A stretch of 64,000 nt of DNA, taken from contig NZ_BBQT01000011.1 of assembly GCF_001570625.1 (NCBI RefSeq), positions 1-64,000 of the forward strand, read 5' to 3'. Both the position numbers and the translations under genes were made by a program. Positions 1-8,399 of the stretch are shown here, in pieces (position 1 is the stretch's first letter; each line of letters starts with the position of its first letter). The DNA is from Syntrophomonas wolfei subsp. methylbutyratica. Its GTDB lineage: Bacteria > Bacillota > Syntrophomonadia > Syntrophomonadales > Syntrophomonadaceae. The notes under the pieces are model-generated. The model searched no databases. It saw only the letters and a list, made by a program, of their open reading frames with translations, and was not told the DNA's origin.

Positions 1-206
1 TGGTTTCAACTAACATGAAAAGCATTCCCCCTCTGGTGTTGTTTGGTTGTGCTAACTTAATTATACTATAGGCGGGTATGCTTTTTATGTTTTTATCGGA
101 CTTTTCCCGGACTTTTTCAGTGGTTTCAGACGGTCCTTTTGACACCCTAACCCCTTACCCCTTACTTTTCTTACTAAAGTACCGATATGATGGGCTTAGT
201 TATAAA

Positions 207-1073
207 TTAAGCGGTCGCTTTTAAAAATTCATCCCAACCTTTCCATATTAAATGGAGCTCATCTTTTTGCAGCACGTCCGGTATTTCACCGGATATTGCC
301 GGGATGAATCCCTGCAGAGTAAAAAACTCCTGTACTGCCGGGGATAAAATATAATCTACTATTTTCCTTACCAGCTCGCCTTTGCCTTTACCGACAGCAA
401 TAACCAGCGGCATGCAGAAGGAACCTTCCTTAATCCACATAATAGCGGTATTGTTTAAACGCGAGAACCTGGAAAAGGCAATATTGACCATTCCATAGTG
501 GTATTCGCCCTGGTCGACGGCATTAACTACCTCAATCGGGCTGCCCTGAAAAACACAATTAGCCACAAATTTCTCGTAGCCATCAGGATAAAGTGTCTTC
601 ATGGTACCTACCAACACCCGGGAAATAGTTCTTTGGCGATCAGGTATTCTAATCTTACCGGAATAGACCGGGTCCTGAAAATCCTGCCAGCTAACCGGCC
701 GCTTTTCTCCCACCAGCTCTTTGTTATAAATAACCCCAAAGGGAATAATAGTAAATGGATGAAAATAGGCATGTTCGTGTTTGAACCCTAACCTTTGCAG
801 GCTTTCAGCCAGGGGTAAACCAGGAATTGTTTCAAAAGCGGCAGTGATCTCCGGCGCGGATAAACGGCCAAAATCGGTGGCATGCCCAATATATAAAGCC
901 GGCGGCCCGCCTTCCCTGACACTGGATAATAAGCTGTCTTCACTGCCCAGGCGGTGCGGTTCATCATATACTTCAAATTCGTTGCCGGAATATTCCCTTT
1001 GGATGAATTCACTTATCAGCCCGGAAAACGCCCGGCTAATATTCATGGGACAATGTAATATAACCTTCTCCAA
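207..1073 (-). CDS. Solute-binding-like protein (iron/spermidine type) without signal peptide
   Basis: The product has 288 residues and resembles the substrate-binding proteins of Fe3+ and spermidine/putrescine ABC importers. The clue is the central stretch around residues 105-145, where an FGVIYNKELV-like strand is followed by the WQDFQDPVYSGKIRIPD signature of that fold. There is no signal peptide or lipobox: the protein begins MEKVILHCPM. It should therefore be cytoplasmic, which is unusual for the fold. I take the TTG at 1073 as start because AAAGGAGAGG sits six bases upstream. It is the last gene of the ten-gene minus-strand cluster. A role as an intracellular carrier or sensor of the imported ligand is inference. 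The family call is moderately sure, the ligand unknown. Confidence 0.65.
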   Translation of the reverse strand: MEKVILHCPMNISRAFSGLISEFIQREYSGNEFEVYDEPHRLGSEDSLLSSVREGGPPALYIGHATDFGRLSAPEITAAFETIPGLPLAESLQRLGFKHEHAYFHPFTIIPFGVIYNKELVGEKRPVSWQDFQDPVYSGKIRIPDRQRTISRVLVGTMKTLYPDGYEKFVANCVFQGSPIEVVNAVDQGEYHYGMVNIAFSRFSRLNNTAIMWIKEGSFCMPLVIAVGKGKGELVRKIVDYILSPAVQEFFTLQGFIPAISGEIPDVLQKDELHLIWKGWDEFLKATA

Positions 1074-1139
1074 TGCAAACCTCTCCTTTAGCTGTTCTAA
1101 TCCATATGGCCCCTGGCTTGCTTGAGTTCCTGCTTTCTT

Positions 1140-1757
1140 TTATAGATGTTTATGTATTTCAATCCAACTTCCCTTATCTCCAGGGGCATCTGACATAACT
1201 CTAAAGCTGGAGATTCCTGCTTCTATGGCCAGGGCCTCCATTTCCTCCAGGGAAAGTCTTTTTCCTCCTTTTCTCTCCAGTGTGTTCTTGCGTTCCCCGC
1301 TTAAGCGTTTCCTCATCGTCCAGGGGACATAACGGCCCAGTCCCCCGCCAACCAGGGCGATTCCGCCTACTTTTAGGAGCCGGTAGACTTCCGCCAATCC
1401 CCGGGCCCTATCCTTCCAGAACCAGAGTGAGCCCCGGCTGATGATAAAATCAGCAAAGTTATCGGCCAGGGTAAGCCCCTGGCAAATATCAGCTTCTATG
1501 AAAAACACCTCATTATCGATATCAGCCTCGGCCACGCTACGCCGGGCAAAGCTCAGGGCCTCTGCCTCGATATCAATATAATAAATGTCCATACGGGTAA
1601 TCTTGGCGATTTCGGTACCCACATAACCATTACCAGTTCCAATATCCAGGCAAATACCGCTGTCCAAAGCATAATCATCCACACATTGCTGGGCCAGCAG
1701 GGGATAAATGGGCAGCAAAGCGTTGTAGGAAGACTTACCCTCTGATGATTTCAGCAT
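1140..1757 (-). CDS. Class I SAM-dependent methyltransferase (copy 1)
   Basis: A 205-residue Rossmann methyltransferase. Motif I is LDIGTGNGYVGTEIAK near residues 38-53, an acidic residue follows the second strand (YIDIEAEAL), and a DFIISRGSLWFWKD segment is followed by EVYRLLKVGGIALVGGGLG, the post-II and III region of UbiE/COQ5-like enzymes. The ATG at 1757 has GGAGG about 12 bases upstream. It follows directly on a substrate-binding lipoprotein gene and is paralogous to the enzyme at 3186-3812, sharing the SRGSxxFW and GGGxG stretches. The pairing with binding proteins suggests it modifies the transported small molecule or its chelator. The substrate is unknown. Confidence 0.85.
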   Translation of the reverse strand: MLKSSEGKSSYNALLPIYPLLAQQCVDDYALDSGICLDIGTGNGYVGTEIAKITRMDIYYIDIEAEALSFARRSVAEADIDNEVFFIEADICQGLTLADNFADFIISRGSLWFWKDRARGLAEVYRLLKVGGIALVGGGLGRYVPWTMRKRLSGERKNTLERKGGKRLSLEEMEALAIEAGISSFRVMSDAPGDKGSWIEIHKHL

Positions 1758-1780
1758 TTTTTTGTTTACCTCCTCAATAA

Positions 1781-1831
1781 TTCAAGCATCGGAAGAAACT
1801 GCGGAGCAGTTTCAACACACTGCTGCAACGA
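1781..1831 (+). repeat. Interspersed hairpin repeat, copy 1
   Basis: The segment reads AAGCATCGGAAGAAACTGCG then GAGCAGTTTCAACACA and ends GCTGCAACGA. It contains the inverted repeat GAAACTGC/GCAGTTTC. Near-identical copies lie at 12380-12442 and, reversed, at 49951-50007; a decayed copy lies at 3087-3150. All are intergenic. It looks like a small non-coding hairpin element rather than part of a gene. Confidence 0.75.
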
Positions 1832-1834
1832 TTG

Positions 1835-2923
1835 CTACTTGCCCCCGGAGTCCTTTAGCAGAAAAGTTATATCCTCATCCGTAAGATCATAATGGTAAAA
1901 CTTCTGGTAAAACTCCCGGGTTTCTTTAGCTATATCGTAAGCATATACCTCGGGATAAAGCAAATTCCCCAGCCATTTCAGACCCAGTATACGGTTTACC
2001 GAAGGCGGACGATCAAACCAGTTAAAGGGACCACTGGGCACCATATAGACTTTTTTATCCTGGGCGGCCTTTATATTCTGCCACTTGGTATCACTAAATA
2101 TTTCTTTAAAACACTGTCCCCAACAAATAATCAAGTCGGGGTTCCATAACAATACTTGTTCATGGGAAACCTGGGTCATGCCGCGCTCACCTTTGGCAAT
2201 CACATCAGCCACATTAACACCGCCCACCATATCCAAAACCTCGGTATGGCGGGAGCCACAAGGATCAGTCTCCAAACCGCTGGCACCCTCGGCATAATAT
2301 ACTCGCACCCGCTTATCCTCGGCAATATTTTTGCTTTTAGTTTGCACCTGCTTTACAGTTTCCCGGCAATAGCTGCCCAGTAATTCAGCCTGTTTTTCCA
2401 TATTTAGAAGCTTGCCGGTAAAACCGTAAGTTTCATCCATTTTAGTAAGGTCGCCATTTACCATAACAACTGGGATGTTGACCTGTTTTTGAATATTGTC
2501 GGCTTGAGATTTGCTCATATCATTAATATCACCCATATAGAGAATCAAATCCGGCCCTATTTTCAACAATTCCTCGGTATTGCAGGTGGTCTTGGCCATC
2601 CAACCACCCAGGTTGGGCAGTTCATGGTACTGGGGAAGGATAAACTTTTTCTCCGCCTCTCCCAGGTAGTAGTTCCAGGCAATTAATAAGTCGGGATCCA
2701 TGGTATAAAGCAAGATAGTCCCCGGCGGGTTGGTGGAAAACACCTTGTTGATTTGTTCGGGTACACTAACTTCCCTGCCCGCCATATCCACAATTGTACG
2801 CATACCGGGCTCTGCAGGTGCGGCTGTTTCCTGCGGTTTTTCTTTGTTGCAGCCGGCCAAACAAGAAGACAGCAGCAAAGCCAGTATGCTCAGAAAGATT
2901 ATATAGCTTCGACTTCTTCTCAA
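1835..2923 (-). CDS. Substrate-binding lipoprotein of a FecCD-type ABC importer (copy 1)
   Basis: A periplasmic-binding-protein type 2 (BtuF/FepB/HemV-like) lipoprotein of 362 residues. A positively charged start is followed by a hydrophobic stretch and the lipobox LLSSCLAGC. Family features shared with the copies at 3885 and 6989 are TIVDMAGREVSVP at the first strand, RVYYAEG in the middle, and GPFNWFDRPPSVNRILGLKW before the last helix. An upstream in-frame ATG would give 382 residues, but I choose the TTG at 2923 because it follows GGAGAGGAGG and because both paralogues start at the equivalent TTG. It should capture a metal chelate or corrinoid-like ligand for the permease at 10207. Three versions in one operon suggest related but distinct ligands. 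Confidence 0.85.
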   Translation of the reverse strand: MRRSRSYIIFLSILALLLSSCLAGCNKEKPQETAAPAEPGMRTIVDMAGREVSVPEQINKVFSTNPPGTILLYTMDPDLLIAWNYYLGEAEKKFILPQYHELPNLGGWMAKTTCNTEELLKIGPDLILYMGDINDMSKSQADNIQKQVNIPVVMVNGDLTKMDETYGFTGKLLNMEKQAELLGSYCRETVKQVQTKSKNIAEDKRVRVYYAEGASGLETDPCGSRHTEVLDMVGGVNVADVIAKGERGMTQVSHEQVLLWNPDLIICWGQCFKEIFSDTKWQNIKAAQDKKVYMVPSGPFNWFDRPPSVNRILGLKWLGNLLYPEVYAYDIAKETREFYQKFYHYDLTDEDITFLLKDSGGK

Positions 2924-3086
2924 CTTTATTCCTCCTCTCCATGACACGGGGACGGGGTTGTTGACAACTTCGTCCTTCGGCATCTAAACCTATTTGCTTC
3001 TTAATCCCCCCTGACCGCAACCTTAATAGTAACACCCGCAGGGTGGGGGCTACGTCCACCGCCGAAACGTGAGTTAGTGGCACTTG

Positions 3087-3150
3087 TTTAAGCATCGGAC
3101 AGTCAAAGAGTTTCAACACATCGCGGCATCGAGACGGGGAATTAGAACCC
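3087..3150 (+). repeat. Interspersed hairpin repeat, decayed copy
   Basis: TTTAAGCATCGGA, AGTTTCAACACA and a CGAGACGGGGAATT tail match the other copies of the family, but the left hairpin arm is lost. It lies in the 262-base gap between the second methyltransferase gene and the first lipoprotein gene, where I see no gene. Confidence 0.5.
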
Positions 3151-3185
3151 CCGCCTTCTTGGCGCCCAACCGTCCCCATAAAATA

Positions 3186-3812
3186 CTAAGCAGTCTTCCT
3201 TGTGACAATCCACAGGCCAGCCTCACTCTGTAGTATTTCAAAAGAAGAAATACCGGCCTTCTTTAGTTCCTCCCGGTAGACCTCAACCTTTCCTTTACCG
3301 ATACGTTGCTGCCTCTTTTCCTTCCATTCCGAATCCTTTTCCAGCATTTTTGCTTCTATTTCCCGCAATAACTCCACATTACCAAAACCACCGCCAATCA
3401 TAGCAGCTCCACCCACGGCCAGTACCCGATAAATCTCCTGGTAAGCCCGGACCCGGTTTTCCCAAAAAAACATAGAGCCCCGGCTCACTACCAGGTTGAC
3501 ACTTTCGTTCGCCAGGGGGATCTCATGTACATCCCCCAGTAATGTTTTAACCCTGCTTTCCAGTCTGCTTTGGCCAATATAATCCTGAGCCAGGTTCAGC
3601 ATATCCTGGGATTCATCAAACAATATTGTTTCCAATTCCGAAATCCGGGCCAGAGCCAGTCCCAGGTACCCGCCCCCACAGCCAATATCCAAACAGCAGC
3701 CCTCGCTTATTCCCATCCGGTTTATAATCTGTTCAGCCAGCACCGGATAAACCGGCGCAAATACTTCTCTGGCCATTCGGTCAAATTCAAGAGCGTTGAT
3801 TTCCACTTTCAT
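3186..3812 (-). CDS. Class I SAM-dependent methyltransferase (copy 2)
   Basis: A 208-residue methyltransferase with motif I as LDIGCGGGYLGLALA near residues 39-53, an acidic residue at the end of the next strand (ILFDESQDML), NLVVSRGSMFFWEN, and YRVLAVGGAAMIGGGFGN. It is a clear paralogue of the gene at 1140. It repeats the same arrangement, a binding lipoprotein gene followed 72 bases later by a methyltransferase gene, so the two-gene unit has probably been duplicated. The ATG at 3812 follows GAGGGG closely. As with copy 1, the substrate cannot be read from the sequence; modification of a metallophore or porphyrinoid ligand is a guess from context. Confidence 0.85.
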   Translation of the reverse strand: MKVEINALEFDRMAREVFAPVYPVLAEQIINRMGISEGCCLDIGCGGGYLGLALARISELETILFDESQDMLNLAQDYIGQSRLESRVKTLLGDVHEIPLANESVNLVVSRGSMFFWENRVRAYQEIYRVLAVGGAAMIGGGFGNVELLREIEAKMLEKDSEWKEKRQQRIGKGKVEVYREELKKAGISSFEILQSEAGLWIVTRKTA

Positions 3813-3884
3813 TTTCCCCTCACTTAAATATATATTAATATTAATTTCCTGAACGTCTCCTGTGCAAAGAATTCTCTCAGCTCA

Positions 3885-4985
3885 TTACTTGCCACCTGAA
3901 TCCTTCAGCAGAGAAGTCAAGTCTTCATCAGTCAGATTATAATGGTAGAATGTTTTATAAAATTCCCGGGTTTCTTCAGCCATATCATATTTATATACAT
4001 CGGGGTAAAGTAAATTACCCAGCCATTTTAAACCCAACACCTGGTTCACTGATGGAGGTCTTTCAAACCAGTTGAAGGGACCACTCGGTACAGCATAAAC
4101 TTTCCCGTTTTTTACCGCCGAGATGCTTTCCCATTTGGAATCACTCAACATCTTTTCATAATAACCACCCTGACCCATATTCCAGCTCAGAATCACATCG
4201 GGATTCCAGGAAAGAAGCTGTTCCAACGAAACCGGGGTTAAACCCTTGCCACCTTTCATAGCAACATCAGCCACATTTACTCCTCCCACCATATCAAGAA
4301 CCCGAGTATGGGCAGAGCCCTTTGGTTCCGTTTGTAACCCGGCAGGTCCTTCAGCATAATATACCTTCAGACGCTGCTCTTCCGTAATGCTTTGAGCCTT
4401 GCTTTGAACATCCTTAACGCTCTCGCAGCAGTAAGCCCCTAATTTATTGGCCTGCTCCTTCAGATTCAAAATATCCCCGGCCAATTCGTAAGACTTATCC
4501 AATTTATTCAGATCACTGCTTAAAATAACCACCGGTATATCTAATTGCTGTTGGATTGAATCTGCCTGAGAAATTGCCATCTGGTCAGTATTACCTACGG
4601 CAAGGATAATATCCGGATGAATTTTCAATAATTCTTCAGTATTGCAGGTTGTCTTTGCATACCATCCACCTAAATGAGGCAGGTTCTGATATTTTAAGGG
4701 TAAATATTTACTTTCGCCCTGACGCAGTTCATTATTCCACCCAATAAGCAATTCCGGCTCCAGGGTATAAATAAAAACTACACCTACCGGGCTGGTTGGA
4801 AAGGCTTTTTCTATCTTGGCAGGTATCTCAACTTCCCGCCCCGCCATATCAACTACTGTACGTATTCCAGACTCCTTTGATGCGGTTGTCTCACTCGGCT
4901 TCTCATTACCGCAGCCAGCCAGACAACAGGACAGCAGTAGAGCCAGTATAGTCAGTAAGGCTATAAAACTTCGGTTTCTTTTCAA
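3885..4985 (-). CDS. Substrate-binding lipoprotein of a FecCD-type ABC importer (copy 2)
   Basis: A 366-residue lipoprotein with lipobox LLSCCLAGC after a short KRNR n-region. It has the type 2 binding-protein fold: RTVVDMAGREVEIP, KVYYAEGPAGLQTEP, GKVYAVPSGPFNWFERPPSV and a closing DSGGK. The start is TTG at 4985, preceded by a GAGGGGG Shine-Dalgarno sequence. Compared with copy 1 it has an insertion near residue 270 (SWNMGQGGYYEKML) that copy 3 shares, so copies 2 and 3 are closer to each other. It lies between the radical SAM fusion gene and methyltransferase copy 2 and is presumably co-transcribed with both. Confidence 0.87.
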   Translation of the reverse strand: MKRNRSFIALLTILALLLSCCLAGCGNEKPSETTASKESGIRTVVDMAGREVEIPAKIEKAFPTSPVGVVFIYTLEPELLIGWNNELRQGESKYLPLKYQNLPHLGGWYAKTTCNTEELLKIHPDIILAVGNTDQMAISQADSIQQQLDIPVVILSSDLNKLDKSYELAGDILNLKEQANKLGAYCCESVKDVQSKAQSITEEQRLKVYYAEGPAGLQTEPKGSAHTRVLDMVGGVNVADVAMKGGKGLTPVSLEQLLSWNPDVILSWNMGQGGYYEKMLSDSKWESISAVKNGKVYAVPSGPFNWFERPPSVNQVLGLKWLGNLLYPDVYKYDMAEETREFYKTFYHYNLTDEDLTSLLKDSGGK

Positions 4986-5086
4986 CTTTATTCCCCCTCT
5001 TCATGATTCAGGGGATTCTCCCCTGACTCGCTTACTATAGAAATCAAGCTCTTTTAAAAACGCCGGTTGGCAAATATCCCGGATAA

Positions 5087-6865
5087 TTATTTCCAGCTCC
5101 AGTGCATTGTTGGCTTGCTAAAAGAGCGATTAATGACGGCGGGATTATAGTCGCTCCGGTAAAATTCTTGGTAGAAGCGCCGGCTTTCCTCCTCTATATC
5201 GAAATGGTAAATCTCCGGGTGCAGGAGATTGGCCATATTCATAAGTCCCAATATCCAACGGGGATTACCAAAATCCCAGCCAGGAGAAGGATGCAAGAAA
5301 ACTCTGCTATCCCGAACCGCAGGTATATCGATGGCATTCTCTGCACAGGACTGGAAAAAGCTCTTCACCGGCGCAGATATGAAGGCGGAAATAAAAACTA
5401 CCTCAGGATTAAGCGCCATAAGCTCAGCCGGAGTAAGGGTTTCCCCGGGGCGTCCATCGATATCAATTTCCTTATTGACGCTGTACCCTCCGGCTAATTC
5501 CACCATCTGGTTTTCAAAACGTTCTCCTTTTATACAAAACAATGGCTTACCCATACAATAATAAACGCGTGGCAGCCGTTTTATACGGGGATACCCCGCT
5601 TCGATAAGGGCTATTTTTTCTTCTATATAGCCAGCCAGGGCTTCTGCCTGCAGGCTGCGTCCAACCATCTGCCCATAACGACGCAAGAGTACCAGGTAGG
5701 ATTGTGGATTTTGCATCTGGTGATGCAGTTCCGGCAAGTGCTGTTCCTTAAGCACCTCTTCCCAGACCTTTACCACCTCCTGTTTATTCTCAACCCCCAG
5801 GGCAATGAGAATAGCTTGAATCATCTCCAGGGCGCGGGTGAAAGGGTAGCCGCCCTGAAAACCTCCTTCCTGGTATGGGTCAGCAGGAGCACCGTTGCTT
5901 ATAGGCGAAAGCTGTCCACAATGAGGGCATACTCCGGCAGCTTCGTGAATTTCTTTTAGATTTTTCAATTTGGCTCCCATAGGACCATAAAAATCGCGGC
6001 GATACAGGGTAGAATTACACTGAGGACAGGGAGTATCCAGGTAACGGGTGCCAGGTGAATTAAAGAGGTAAACATGGGGAAGTTGCTGCTTTACTTCCGG
6101 CATGAATTCCTCCGCTTCCTGAATAGAAATCTCCCGCTCGGGGTCGGCGTCCTCGAAGGGGATAAAGCGCATCAACTGCAGGGGAATATCTGTTGAAATG
6201 CCGGCAATTATTCGGGCCAACTGCAGCAGTTCCTCCTGGTTGTCGCGCTCCAGTATACAGGACACTTCCACATGAACCCCGTTATCATGAAGGGTATTCA
6301 GGTTGCGTAAAACCGGTGCGGCGCTGCTTCCGCCGCAACGCCGGTAACTCTCATCGCTGAGACCTTTACTGCCAATATTGATAAAATCCAGATAAGGAAT
6401 GATACTGGATAAAGACTGTTCACTAAAATAACTGTTGGAGGAGCAGCCGACCAGCAGACCAGCCTCTTTAGCCGTCCGGGCCAGGCGGCTAAAGGTAAAA
6501 AAGGAAGCCAGGGGATCATTTATCAGAAATGCAATCCCCAGGCATTCCTGTTTTCGGGCCAAAGCAACCACTTCATCCGGCTGCAGGCAGCGCAGGGCCT
6601 GGCTGCCTGCTTCCAACTCTTTTACTATTACTGTGGAGATACACCCGGAACAGCTGAAATTACAGCCGGCGGTACTGACCTGCAAAAACTTGCTGCCTGG
6701 GTAATAATGCAACATAGGCATAGTCTCAATAGAAATCGGGGTGGTTATCAGGTAGCGGTTGGGGTAACGTTCTACTATTTCATTTCCCTGATTGAGATAA
6801 AGGCCGCAAGCTCCACTCTTACCCTCAGGGATCTTACAAAACCTCTCGCAAATCATACACTTCAC
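5087..6865 (-). CDS. Radical SAM protein fused to half of a BtuF/FepB-type binding domain
   Basis: A 592-residue fusion. Residues 1-25 hold a four-cysteine cluster (CMICERFCKIPEGKSGAC). The radical SAM cluster motif CNFSCSGC (CxxxCxxC) lies near residue 70 within a core like the pyruvate-formate-lyase-activase and AmmeMemoRadiSam families. Two further CxxC pairs (CPQC near 280, CPHC near 310) suggest a zinc or extra Fe-S site. From about 430 to 592 the sequence aligns with the C-terminal lobe of the neighbouring lipoproteins: RVYYCMGKP against RVYYAEG, then PSPGWDFGNPRWILGLMNMA and LLHPEIYHFDIEEESRRFYQ. The N-lobe of that fold and any signal peptide are absent, so the protein is cytoplasmic. 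The GTG at 6865 follows GAGGA. Radical modification of the imported ligand is inference. Confidence 0.85.
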   Translation of the reverse strand: MKCMICERFCKIPEGKSGACGLYLNQGNEIVERYPNRYLITTPISIETMPMLHYYPGSKFLQVSTAGCNFSCSGCISTVIVKELEAGSQALRCLQPDEVVALARKQECLGIAFLINDPLASFFTFSRLARTAKEAGLLVGCSSNSYFSEQSLSSIIPYLDFINIGSKGLSDESYRRCGGSSAAPVLRNLNTLHDNGVHVEVSCILERDNQEELLQLARIIAGISTDIPLQLMRFIPFEDADPEREISIQEAEEFMPEVKQQLPHVYLFNSPGTRYLDTPCPQCNSTLYRRDFYGPMGAKLKNLKEIHEAAGVCPHCGQLSPISNGAPADPYQEGGFQGGYPFTRALEMIQAILIALGVENKQEVVKVWEEVLKEQHLPELHHQMQNPQSYLVLLRRYGQMVGRSLQAEALAGYIEEKIALIEAGYPRIKRLPRVYYCMGKPLFCIKGERFENQMVELAGGYSVNKEIDIDGRPGETLTPAELMALNPEVVFISAFISAPVKSFFQSCAENAIDIPAVRDSRVFLHPSPGWDFGNPRWILGLMNMANLLHPEIYHFDIEEESRRFYQEFYRSDYNPAVINRSFSKPTMHWSWK

Positions 6866-6988
6866 TTAAACAGTCCTCCTCATGATAATCCACCAATCAA
6901 CTTCATGTTGTAGAAATTTCAGATACACTTTTATATCTCCTCGTTCAAAGCTTAATTGTAAAACTCTCCGGATATAACCCTGTAGTAC

Positions 6989-8089
6989 TTACTTGCCTCC
7001 TGCATCCTTAAGCAGGGAAGTCAACTCTTCATTCGTCAGGTCATAATGGTAGAATTTTTTATAAAATTCTTTTGTTTCTTTTGCCATATCATATTTATAT
7101 ATATCGGGGTAAAGCAGGTTGCCCAGCCATTTAATGCCCAGTATGCGATTGGCCGAAGGAGGACGGTCAAACCAATTAAAAGGACCACTGGGTACCGCAT
7201 AGACTTTTTTGTTCTGAACCGCAGCAATGCCCTCCCATTTGGGATCAGTCATTATTTTGTCAAAATAACCACCTTGAGTCCTGTTCCAGCTGATAATCAC
7301 ATCAGGGTTCCAGGAAAGAACCTGTTCCAATGAAACCGGGGTCATGCCCATGCCGCCTTTCATGGCCACCTCAGCCACATTTACTCCCCCTACCTTTTCC
7401 AGAACTTCCGTATGCCGTGACATCCTGGGGTCAGTTTCCAGCCCGGCGGCACCTTCAGCATAGTACACTTTCAAGCGTTCTTCCGGGGCTATGGTTTTTG
7501 ATTTGTTTTGAGCATCACTTATTGCTTTCTGGCAGTAAGCTGCCAGTACCTGGGCTTTTTCCTCCCTATTCAACAACTTACCGGCAAACTCGTAAGTCTT
7601 ATCGAAATTCGCCAGCTCGCCATTAATAAGGATAACTGGAATACCGATCTGCTCCTGTATCTCGTTGGCCTGGGAAATCGCCATGTCGTCTATTACACCT
7701 ACGGATATAATAATATCGGGATGAATTTTTAACAGTTCTTCGGTATTGCAGGTAGCCTTGGCATACCAACCCCCTAAATTAGGCAAGTTGTGCAATTCAG
7801 GCAATATATATTCTTTCTCACCTTCGCGCAGTTCATAGTTCCAGCCAATCAATAATTCCGGATCCAGGGTATACAATAGAATGGTTCCTACCGGGCTGGT
7901 AGAGAAGACCTTCTTTATTTCAGTTGGTATGGTGTGCTCCCGTTGTGCATCATCAACAATAGTACGTACAGTGGGCTCGGTTGGCGGGGTTGTTTCCGGC
8001 GCCTTCTCTTTGCTGCAACCAACCAGACAACAGCTAAGTACCAGTGCTAATATGGTCAGTAATACCACGATATTTCTTGTTCTTTTCAA
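6989..8089 (-). CDS. Substrate-binding lipoprotein of a FecCD-type ABC importer (copy 3)
   Basis: A 366-residue lipoprotein, lipobox LSCCLVGC, with the same landmarks as the two other copies: RTIVDDAQREHTIP at the N-lobe, KVYYAEGAAGLETDP, SWNRTQGGYFDKIM, VPSGPFNWFDRPPSANRILG and a final LKDAGGK. The first strand differs from the others (DDAQREH instead of DMAGREV), so ligand contacts there may differ. It starts with TTG at 8089, with GGGAGG about ten bases upstream. It is the copy nearest the permease and ATPase genes and is probably the cognate binding protein of the transporter. The ligand is likely a chelated metal, haem or corrinoid; the sequence does not decide. Confidence 0.87.
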   Translation of the reverse strand: MKRTRNIVVLLTILALVLSCCLVGCSKEKAPETTPPTEPTVRTIVDDAQREHTIPTEIKKVFSTSPVGTILLYTLDPELLIGWNYELREGEKEYILPELHNLPNLGGWYAKATCNTEELLKIHPDIIISVGVIDDMAISQANEIQEQIGIPVILINGELANFDKTYEFAGKLLNREEKAQVLAAYCQKAISDAQNKSKTIAPEERLKVYYAEGAAGLETDPRMSRHTEVLEKVGGVNVAEVAMKGGMGMTPVSLEQVLSWNPDVIISWNRTQGGYFDKIMTDPKWEGIAAVQNKKVYAVPSGPFNWFDRPPSANRILGIKWLGNLLYPDIYKYDMAKETKEFYKKFYHYDLTNEELTSLLKDAGGK

Positions 8090-8399
8090 ATTTATTCCTC
8101 CCTTTCACTTGCTTTTAGAAAACTGATTGTTGGCAACAACTGATTTCATGCCGAAGCATAGTTAATCTCCGTTCCCCTGACAATGTGATTAACTCCCGCT
8201 CCAGCATTTGATAATACTCGGAATTCTTTGTTTCACCTCCACTCCTCTTATTTGGCTAAAAACTTGTTCAAGGTTTTACTACAAAGGCTTTATTTAAAAA
8301 CCTGGCTCAGTCAAATGCGAATGCCTTCATCATAATGTCCTCAATAAAAATATACTTTGGATTTTGTGTGGGAAATCCAGTCCATAATATGGATGAACT
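8090..8399. other. Intergenic stretch in the uptake cluster
   Basis: A 310-base gap between the DUF364 gene and lipoprotein copy 3. On the minus strand I see only minute reading frames: an eight-codon one after GAGGAC near 8335, and a 30-codon one starting MLERELITLSG with no ribosome site at its start. An isolated AGGAGTGGAGGTG lies near 8240. I regard these as remnants and see no terminator, so the operon may continue through the gap. Confidence 0.4.

Noticed and set aside
1-206. AGCATTCCC...GGCGGGTATGCT pairing at the left edge as terminator of the uptake operon
   Set aside because: The arms contain mismatches, the loop exceeds 30 bases, and the T-run is on the plus strand rather than the operon's strand.
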